Assembly (NCBI GenBank): GCA_020026035.1 | Contig: JAHHRC010000073.1 | Location: 1 to 6,434, forward strand | Length of the DNA: 6,434 bases | Source: Erysipelotrichaceae bacterium | GTDB taxonomy: Bacteria > Bacillota_I > Bacilli_A > Erysipelotrichales > Erysipelotrichaceae | Reading direction: 5' to 3' | In this document: positions 1-4,920 of the stretch, in pieces | How positions within the stretch are numbered: position 1 is the first letter of the stretch | Layout of the letters: every line of letters begins with the position of its first letter | Position numbers and translations under genes: made by a program | Notes under the pieces: generated by a model | What the model saw: the letters and a program-made list of their open reading frames with translations, nothing else | The model's database searches: none | Told to the model about the DNA's origin: nothing

Positions 1-27
1 AACTAAGCAGGTTGCCGGGTAAGTAAG

Positions 28-54
28 AAGCACATCGAAAGGTGTGCTTTTTTT
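28..54 (+). terminator. Rho-independent terminator of the upstream unit
   Basis: The sequence shows a 9-bp stem (AAGCACATC at 28-36 pairing with GGTGTGCTT at 41-49, including one G-T wobble) closed by a GAAA tetraloop (37-40) and followed by a run of T ending at 54. The T-run lies only on the + strand side, so it terminates + strand transcription arriving from the left. Stop codons in two frames just before it (TAA at 20-22 and 24-26) mean the tail of an upstream gene probably ends here, but too little is visible to say which frame or which gene. Confidence 0.9.
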
Positions 55-274
55 GTGCAAATATTTTGTGAAATCATGAATGAACATATGGTATTTGTGA
101 AATAAATCCTGTATAGTACTTTAGTTATTCAAACAAAATAGAGGATGAAAGAAAGAATAATTGCAAGATGCTTGTATATTCCTATCAACTTTGTGAATTT
201 ATTAGGAATCTTGCACGTAATTAGATGCTATTTTATCGTATAACGTTTATAATAGGCATCGTGAGGATAAATTT
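55..274 (+). promoter_or_regulatory. Gene-free leader/promoter region before tsaE
   Basis: This AT-rich stretch must hold the start of the tsaE-tsaB-rimI-tsaD transcript, because a terminator closes the preceding unit. A perfect -10 hexamer, TATAAT, lies at 248-253, but no good -35 sits 16-18 bp upstream. A TATAAC at 239-244 and a TATAGT at 112-117 are alternatives, also without clear -35 partners. The region contains an inverted repeat (162-184 against 203-215), a second imperfect one (224-232 against 251-260), and three copies of TTGTGAA (66-72, 95-101, 191-197). I recognise no known riboswitch or T-box. The exact promoter is unresolved. Confidence 0.5.
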
Positions 275-727
275 ATGGAACAATTGATTTTGAAAACACA
301 AAGCATGGAAGAAACGCATGCCTTAGGAAAAAAGATTGGTGAACATGTATCACCATCCATGGTTTTCTTAATGGCTGGAGATCTTGGGGCCGGTAAGACA
401 ACGACGACGCAAGGAATTGCGAAGGGGTTAGGAATTACAAAGACGGTCACAAGTCCAACGTTTAATATATTAAAGATCTACAAGGGAAGAATGCCTTTGT
501 ATCATATCGATGCGTATCGTTTAGAAGGGGCAAGTCAAGACTTAGGGTTTGATGAGTTCCTTGACGATGATGGATTGACAGTTATTGAATGGAGTCAGTA
601 CGTAAGTGAATTGATTCCAGAGGAATACTTAAGCATTTCAATTCGCTTATTAGAAGACGATGAAAGAGAGTTCACCTTTACTGCAAAAGGAAAACAGTAT
701 GAAGCTCTTTTAGAGGAGATTAACTAA
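275..727 (+). CDS. tsaE: tRNA t6A biosynthesis ATPase TsaE
   Basis: TsaE (YjeE; YdiB in B. subtilis) is the cytoplasmic P-loop ATPase that supports turnover of the TsaB-TsaD complex during formation of N6-threonylcarbamoyladenosine at A37 of ANN-decoding tRNAs. The 150-residue product matches the family length. Visible motifs are the Walker A GDLGAGKTT (residues 35-43), the SPTF switch-like motif (60-63), HIDAYRL (77-83) and VIEW (103-106), all hallmarks of the family. The residue after the Walker A block is Thr44 where Phe or Leu is usual, which is a minor change. The ATG at 275 has a good ribosome binding site, GAGGA at 263-267, seven bases upstream. It is first in a run of overlapping genes and its stop overlaps the tsaB start by one base. 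Identification is secure. Confidence 0.97.
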   Translation: MEQLILKTQSMEETHALGKKIGEHVSPSMVFLMAGDLGAGKTTTTQGIAKGLGITKTVTSPTFNILKIYKGRMPLYHIDAYRLEGASQDLGFDEFLDDDGLTVIEWSQYVSELIPEEYLSISIRLLEDDEREFTFTAKGKQYEALLEEIN

Positions 728-1329
728 TGATTACATTATGTATGGACACAAGTTCAACATATCTAGTCATTGCCGTAATCAAGGACGGAACGGTCATTGG
801 TAGCGTGCAAGAAGAGTGCTGGAAGAAACAATCCGAACTCTTATTCCCTAGAATGTTGATGTTGTTAGAAGAATTAAAGATTGATGCGGATGACATCGAT
901 GAAGTTGTTGTAACAGAAGGACCTGGTTCCTATACCGGTGTAAGAATTGCAATGACTGTTGCAAAGGTGCTTGCGTCAAGTAAACAAATCCCACTTGCAA
1001 CACTATCCACATTGCAATTGATTGCGGGTATGAATGATACCTGTCGTGTCTTGTTAGATGCGCATGGAAAACGTGTGTATACGGGTGTTTACAACAAGGG
1101 TGAACTTGTTGGTGAAATGCAAGTGATGGGTGTTGATGAATTAAAAGAGATGTTGAAAGAGGATGAAGTTCTCATCGGGGATGGTCAATTGGTTGGAACC
1201 TACCATAGTATGGGAAATCTTGCCCAAAACTTCTTAGATTTAAAAGACAAATGGAATTACCAAGAAAATGTGCATACTGTAAAGCCTGAATATTTAAAGA
1301 CAAGTGAAAGTTACTTGCCAAACAAATGA
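727..1329 (+). CDS. tsaB: tRNA t6A biosynthesis protein TsaB
   Basis: TsaB (YeaZ; YdiC in B. subtilis) is an ASKHA-fold paralogue of TsaD. It has lost catalysis and acts as the dimer partner that TsaD and TsaE need for t6A synthesis. The product has 200 residues, somewhat shorter than the E. coli protein (about 230). The N-terminal fold starts with DTSS (7-10), followed by the diagnostic EGPGSYTGVRIA (64-75) and DAHGKRVYTGVY (111-122), the counterpart of the usual DARR-x-EVY segment. The C-terminal end (KPEYL near 187-191) matches the usual family ending, so the gene looks complete and only compact in its second half. The start ATG at 727 shares one base with the tsaE stop and has GAGGAG at 713-718. 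The end overlaps rimI by four bases. Confidence 0.95.
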   Translation: MITLCMDTSSTYLVIAVIKDGTVIGSVQEECWKKQSELLFPRMLMLLEELKIDADDIDEVVVTEGPGSYTGVRIAMTVAKVLASSKQIPLATLSTLQLIAGMNDTCRVLLDAHGKRVYTGVYNKGELVGEMQVMGVDELKEMLKEDEVLIGDGQLVGTYHSMGNLAQNFLDLKDKWNYQENVHTVKPEYLKTSESYLPNK

Positions 1330-1772
1330 TTCGGACATTAGAAGAAAAAGACTTAGAACAAGTCTTAGCGATTGAACAATCCGTCTTCACATCCCCTTGG
1401 CCAATGCGTGAGTTCCTCTATGAGTTGCATGAGAATCCGTTTTCGAATCTGATTGTGATGGAAGAAGAAGGAACGATTGTTGGGTATTGTGATTATTGGA
1501 TTTTGTATGAACAAGCACAGATTGCCGATATCGCTGTTATGACAACCTATCAACGAAAAGGGTTTGCCCAACAGTTGATGGACTATGTTGTAAGAATGGT
1601 TGAGGAACAAGGCTGTGAAAACATTTCGTTGGAAGTTCGTGTTTCCAATACGAAAGCAATTCGCTTCTACGAGAAGAATGGCTTTATTACGGTGAACACA
1701 AGAAAGGATTACTATCCAGATACGCATGAAGATGCATATCTGATGGTAAAACCATTAGGAGGTAATTTATGA
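1326..1772 (+). CDS. rimI: Ribosomal-protein alanine N-acetyltransferase RimI (GNAT)
   Basis: This is a GNAT-fold acetyltransferase that in characterised relatives moves acetyl from acetyl-CoA to the N-terminal alanine of ribosomal protein S18. At 148 residues it has the usual RimI length. The acetyl-CoA pyrophosphate-binding loop is QRKGFA (about 76-81), with Phe-Ala where the consensus has Ile/Met-Gly. The C-terminal half has the typical LEVRVSNTKAIRFYEKNGF segment and the YY...DAYLM ending. Linkage to tsaB and tsaD is widespread in bacteria and supports the call, though the true substrate cannot be read from sequence. The start ATG overlaps the tsaB stop (ATGA) and has no recognisable Shine-Dalgarno sequence at normal spacing, so translation probably depends on ribosomes finishing tsaB. 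Confidence 0.9.
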   Translation: MIRTLEEKDLEQVLAIEQSVFTSPWPMREFLYELHENPFSNLIVMEEEGTIVGYCDYWILYEQAQIADIAVMTTYQRKGFAQQLMDYVVRMVEEQGCENISLEVRVSNTKAIRFYEKNGFITVNTRKDYYPDTHEDAYLMVKPLGGNL

Positions 1773-2779
1773 CATTGATTCTAGCAATTGAATCAAGTTG
1801 TGATGAGACAGCATGTGCCATCGTTCGCGATGGGAAAGAGTTGTTGTCGAATATAGTTACAACTCAGATTAGTGTACATACTCTTTATGGAGGGGTTGTA
1901 CCTGAAGTGGCGAGTCGTATTCATGTGGAAAACATTTCCGTTGTGATTGAAGAGGCTTTAAAAGAAGCGAAGGTCACAATGGATGACATTGATGCGATTG
2001 CCTATACCCAAGGTCCAGGGTTAATTGGATCATTACATGTTGGTGTGCAAGCGGCGAAGACGTTAGCCTTTGCCTTCCATAAACCATTATTACCAATTCA
2101 TCATATTACAGGTCACATCTATGCCAATGCATACGTTGCAGACCTAAAGTATCCAATGATGGCGTTGGTGGTATCGGGTGGACATACTGAGCTTGTATGG
2201 ATGAAGAGTGATTGGTGCTTTGAAGTCATTGGGACAACGCAAGATGATGCGATTGGGGAAGCTTATGACAAAGTCGCAAGAGTCATGGAATTAGGATACC
2301 CAGGTGGACCAAAGATTGATAAACTTGCCAAGGATGGTACGTATGCCTATAAGCTACCAAAGCCAAAGACAAGTAATCCATATGACTTTAGCTTCTCTGG
2401 TTTAAAGTCAGCAGTATTACAGTTAGTCGACCGGGAACACCGCAATGGACGTGAAGTCATTCCGGCGGACTTAGCATGTAGTTTCCAAGAGACAGCCTTA
2501 GGGTTGCTTGTGGAAAAGACGGTTAAGGCTGTGGAAGAATACAAACCAAAGATGCTTGTATTAGCAGGTGGTGTTGCGGCAAATTCAAGACTACGTGAGT
2601 TAATGACGGAGAAGATGGCAACAGTTGAAGGTTGCGAGTTAGTCATTCCGCCATTACGTTGTTGTACAGACAATGCGGCGATGATTGGTGCAGCTGCATA
2701 CATTGCCTATCAACATGGATGTTTCGGGGACTTTGAAGCATCTGCAGATCCAGGCTTAGACATGCCTTATGAAGAATAG
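1769..2779 (+). CDS. tsaD: tRNA N6-threonylcarbamoyltransferase TsaD
   Basis: TsaD (Gcp/YgjD, the Kae1/Qri7 family) is the catalytic subunit. It transfers the threonylcarbamoyl group from threonylcarbamoyl-AMP, made by TsaC, to A37 of tRNAs reading ANN codons. The 336-residue length is standard. Motifs in order are AIESSCDETA near the N-terminus (6-15), TQGPGLIGSLHVG (80-92), the metal-binding HHITGH (111-116, ligands H112 and H116), SGGHTEL (136-142), GGPKID (179-184), FSFSGLK (207-213), AGGVAANSRLR (266-276) and CTDNAAMIG (299-307), where D301 is the expected third metal ligand. No key residue is missing. The ATG overlaps the rimI stop (ATGA) and has the strongest ribosome binding site of the cluster, AGGAGGT at 1757-1763. 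No terminator hairpin follows, so read-through into rex is possible. Confidence 0.98.
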   Translation: MTLILAIESSCDETACAIVRDGKELLSNIVTTQISVHTLYGGVVPEVASRIHVENISVVIEEALKEAKVTMDDIDAIAYTQGPGLIGSLHVGVQAAKTLAFAFHKPLLPIHHITGHIYANAYVADLKYPMMALVVSGGHTELVWMKSDWCFEVIGTTQDDAIGEAYDKVARVMELGYPGGPKIDKLAKDGTYAYKLPKPKTSNPYDFSFSGLKSAVLQLVDREHRNGREVIPADLACSFQETALGLLVEKTVKAVEEYKPKMLVLAGGVAANSRLRELMTEKMATVEGCELVIPPLRCCTDNAAMIGAAAYIAYQHGCFGDFEASADPGLDMPYEE

Positions 2780-2816
2780 AAAAATTTTCACAATTTAAAA
2801 AATATGATAGTATAAG
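2776..2816 (+). promoter_or_regulatory. Putative rex promoter with overlapping Rex half-operator
   Basis: TTCACA (2787-2792) and TATAAG (2811-2816) are separated by 18 bp and resemble sigma-A -35 and -10 boxes. The -35 lies inside TTCACAA (2787-2793), which is exactly one arm of the Rex operator consensus TTGTGAA-N4-TTCACAA. The left arm (ATAGAAA at 2776-2782) matches only 3 of 7 positions, so the operator is at best half-conserved. Rex repressors are commonly autoregulated, which makes the placement meaningful. Transcription would start only a few bases before the ribosome binding site, giving a very short leader. This is inference from pattern only. Confidence 0.45.
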
Positions 2817-2830
2817 TGTAGGTGAATAAT

Positions 2831-3454
2831 ATGGAAAATACGAAATTAGTTCCAAGAGCGACATTGCATCGCTATCCAGTTTACTTGAAGGCATTGCGTA
2901 AATTATCCGCTACGGGTGTAGAACGCATTATGTCTCGTGAACTCGGTGAATTTGTTGGTATTGAACCAACAACCATTCGTCGTGACTTCTCCTTCTTAGG
3001 ATCACTTGGTAAGCAAGGATATGGCTACGATGTAGAAGCTTTGATTAAAGTGTTCTCAGAAGAATTAGGAATGAACTTTGAAGAAAAGATTATCCTAGTT
3101 GGTTGTGGTAACTTAGGAAAAGCCTTACTCAACTACAACAATTGGAATCACGTTGTAGGGGAAATTGTATGTGCGTTTGACCTTTATCCAGAACAAGTTA
3201 CAGGGGCAAGTGTTCCTGTGTACAATCTAAAGGACGCCAAGGAATTAGTGCCAGATGGTTGTCGTATTGCGATATTGACCATTTCACAAGACGTCCAAGA
3301 AACGGTTGATTTACTTGTTGATGCAGGAATTAAGGGATTTGTAAGCTTTACAAGTGAACACTTCTCCGTTCCACAAGACATTCAAGTAAAAACAATTGAC
3401 GTTGTATCAAGCATTCAAGAACTCGTCTTTGAAGCCAATGCCGAGTCGAAATAA
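2831..3454 (+). CDS. rex: Redox-sensing transcriptional repressor Rex
   Basis: Rex is a homodimeric cytoplasmic repressor that releases its operators when NADH rises relative to NAD+, typically controlling fermentation and respiration genes. The 207-residue product has an N-terminal winged helix (about 1-78) with the Rex-specific TTIRRDFSFLGSLGKQGYGY (47-66) and a C-terminal Rossmann domain (about 85-200) with ILVGCGNLGKALLNY (88-102), AFDLYP (115-120) and AGIKGF (165-170). I start at ATG 2831 rather than GTG 2822 because that GTG lies inside the ribosome binding site AGGTG (2820-2824), six bases before the ATG. The usual TVPAxAAQ loop appears as TISQDVQ (150-156), one residue shorter, and the usual NFxP appears as SFTS (172-175). 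The NADH-binding half is therefore somewhat divergent. asnS follows 21 bp downstream with no terminator. Confidence 0.93.
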   Translation: MENTKLVPRATLHRYPVYLKALRKLSATGVERIMSRELGEFVGIEPTTIRRDFSFLGSLGKQGYGYDVEALIKVFSEELGMNFEEKIILVGCGNLGKALLNYNNWNHVVGEIVCAFDLYPEQVTGASVPVYNLKDAKELVPDGCRIAILTISQDVQETVDLLVDAGIKGFVSFTSEHFSVPQDIQVKTIDVVSSIQELVFEANAESK

Positions 3455-3475
3455 GTCAGTACAGGGGGTATAGAT

Positions 3476-4861
3476 ATGCTTAGCGAAATGACAGTCCGTG
3501 AGTTATATGAATTAACACAAGACGGAACAGATATTGAAAAAGATCAGGTAGAATACGTTTACCTACAAGGGTGGGTACGTACAAACCGTAGTGGTAAGAA
3601 TGTTGGGTTTATTGCCTTAAACGATGGTTCTTACTTTAAGAATGCCCAGTTGGTATATGCCGACAACTTGCAAAACTTTGCCGAGATTGGCAAGATGCTA
3701 ACCGGGACAGCGATTTCCTGTACTGGTAAATATGTCGCAACACCAGATGCGAAACAGCCATTTGAAATTCAAGTAACAGAAATTCAATTGGAAGGAAGCT
3801 GTGATTCTTCTTATCCACTTCAAAAGAAGCGTCACTCCTTTGAATACTTAAGAGAAATCGGTCACTTACGTACACGTACAAATACCTTCTCTGCAGTGTT
3901 CCGTGTGCGTTCGGTACTTGCAATGGCCATTCATGAATTCTTCCAGTCACAAGGATTTGTGTATGTAAATACACCAATCATTACTGGTAACGATGCCGAA
4001 GGGGCAGGAGAAACATTCACAGTCACAACACGTAAAGATGATAAGTACGAAGAAGACTTCTTTGGAAAACATGCATCGCTTACTGTAAGTGGTCAGCTTC
4101 AAGCCGAAGCCTATGCACTTGCATTCCGTGATGTATATACCTTTGGACCAACGTTCCGTGCAGAAAACTCCAATACTACAACACACGCAGCTGAGTTCTG
4201 GATGGTAGAACCAGAAATGGCGTTTGCGGATTTGGAAAACGATATGGATTGTATCGAAGATATGGTTCGTTTCTGCATTAATTACGTACAAGAAAGATGT
4301 CCAGCGGAACTTGAATTCTTCAACTCCTTTGTGGACAAGGGATTGTTGGAACGTTTAGACCATGTAAAGAACTCTGACTTTAGAAAGATGACTTACACCG
4401 AAGCAATTGAAATCTTAGAAGGTGTGAAGGATCAATTTGAAAATAAGAACATTCATTGGGGAATGGACTTGAACACCGAACATGAAAAGTATCTATGTGA
4501 AAAGGTTGTTGGTGGACCATTGTTCCTAATTGATTATCCAAAGGATATCAAGGCCTTCTACATGCGCTTAAATGACGATGGAAAAACAGTTGCGGCTTGT
4601 GACTTGTTAGTTCCAGGAATTGGCGAACTTGTTGGTGGTAGCCAAAGAGAAGAACGCTTAGATGTATTGCAAACACGTATGCAAGAAATGGGAGTTCCTG
4701 AAAAGGGATTAGATTGGTATCTTGACCTTCGCCGTTTCGGTGGATGCAAGCATGCTGGATTTGGTCTAGGATTTGAACGTTTCGTTATGTATTGCACAGG
4801 TATGCAAAACATTCGTGACGTAGTACCATTCGCAAGAACACCAAGAAACTTAATGTTCTAA
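3476..4861 (+). CDS. asnS: Asparaginyl-tRNA synthetase
   Basis: AsnRS is a class IIb aminoacyl-tRNA synthetase that attaches asparagine to tRNA-Asn using ATP. The product has 461 residues, typical of bacterial AsnRS. An N-terminal OB-fold anticodon-binding domain (about 27-105, VYLQGWVRTNRSGKNVGFI) is followed by the catalytic domain. This has motif 1 (about 151-168, ending VNTPII), motif 2 starting FRAENSN (227-233) and running to EPEMAF (245-250), and motif 3 GFGLGFERF (428-436). FRAENSN and the GAGETF segment (176-181) favour AsnRS over AspRS. The ATG at 3476 is preceded by AGGGGG (3463-3468). No T-box fits in the 21-bp gap after rex, although Bacillota often control synthetase genes that way, so co-transcription with rex is the simplest reading. 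A terminator follows directly. Confidence 0.97.
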   Translation: MLSEMTVRELYELTQDGTDIEKDQVEYVYLQGWVRTNRSGKNVGFIALNDGSYFKNAQLVYADNLQNFAEIGKMLTGTAISCTGKYVATPDAKQPFEIQVTEIQLEGSCDSSYPLQKKRHSFEYLREIGHLRTRTNTFSAVFRVRSVLAMAIHEFFQSQGFVYVNTPIITGNDAEGAGETFTVTTRKDDKYEEDFFGKHASLTVSGQLQAEAYALAFRDVYTFGPTFRAENSNTTTHAAEFWMVEPEMAFADLENDMDCIEDMVRFCINYVQERCPAELEFFNSFVDKGLLERLDHVKNSDFRKMTYTEAIEILEGVKDQFENKNIHWGMDLNTEHEKYLCEKVVGGPLFLIDYPKDIKAFYMRLNDDGKTVAACDLLVPGIGELVGGSQREERLDVLQTRMQEMGVPEKGLDWYLDLRRFGGCKHAGFGLGFERFVMYCTGMQNIRDVVPFARTPRNLMF

Positions 4862-4868
4862 AGATCAC

Positions 4869-4900
4869 GGGAACAGATCAACATCTGTTCTCTTTCTTTT
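4869..4900 (+). terminator. Rho-independent terminator after asnS
   Basis: An 8-bp perfect stem, GAACAGAT (4871-4878) and ATCTGTTC (4883-4890), closes on a CAAC loop. It can be extended by a G-T and a G-C pair at its base (4869-4870 with 4891-4892). A pyrimidine, mostly T, tail runs to 4900. It starts eight bases after the asnS stop and ends 20 bases before the next start codon. It ends the rex-asnS unit and could also act as an attenuator for the ABC-F gene. Confidence 0.9.
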
Positions 4901-4920
4901 GTAGGAAGAAGGGAGTAATT

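Noticed and set aside
1172..1727. Minus-strand open frames of 72 and 120 codons across rimI
   Set aside because: They lie opposite well-identified genes, show no recognisable domain, and have no credible promoter or ribosome binding site. They are antisense shadows.
2779..2789. GAAAAATTTTC after tsaD as a terminator
   Set aside because: It is a short AT-only palindrome with no loop space or GC pairs and would not form a stable hairpin.
2822..2830. GTG at 2822 as the rex start, adding three residues
   Set aside because: This GTG is part of the AGGTG ribosome binding site for the ATG at 2831 and has no upstream Shine-Dalgarno sequence of its own.
2347..2894. Minus-strand open frames of 118 and 83 codons opposite tsaD and the rex start
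   Set aside because: They are opposite the conserved TsaD coding sequence and the rex promoter. Composition follows the sense gene and no family is recognisable.
3455..3475. T-box or other tRNA-sensing leader before asnS
   Set aside because: The gap after rex is 21 bp and contains only the ribosome binding site, far too short for a T-box.
3636..4291. Two minus-strand open frames of 113-114 codons inside asnS
   Set aside because: They are fully antisense to the AsnRS catalytic and anticodon domains, are rich in Cys/His/Ser shadow composition, and have no start signals.
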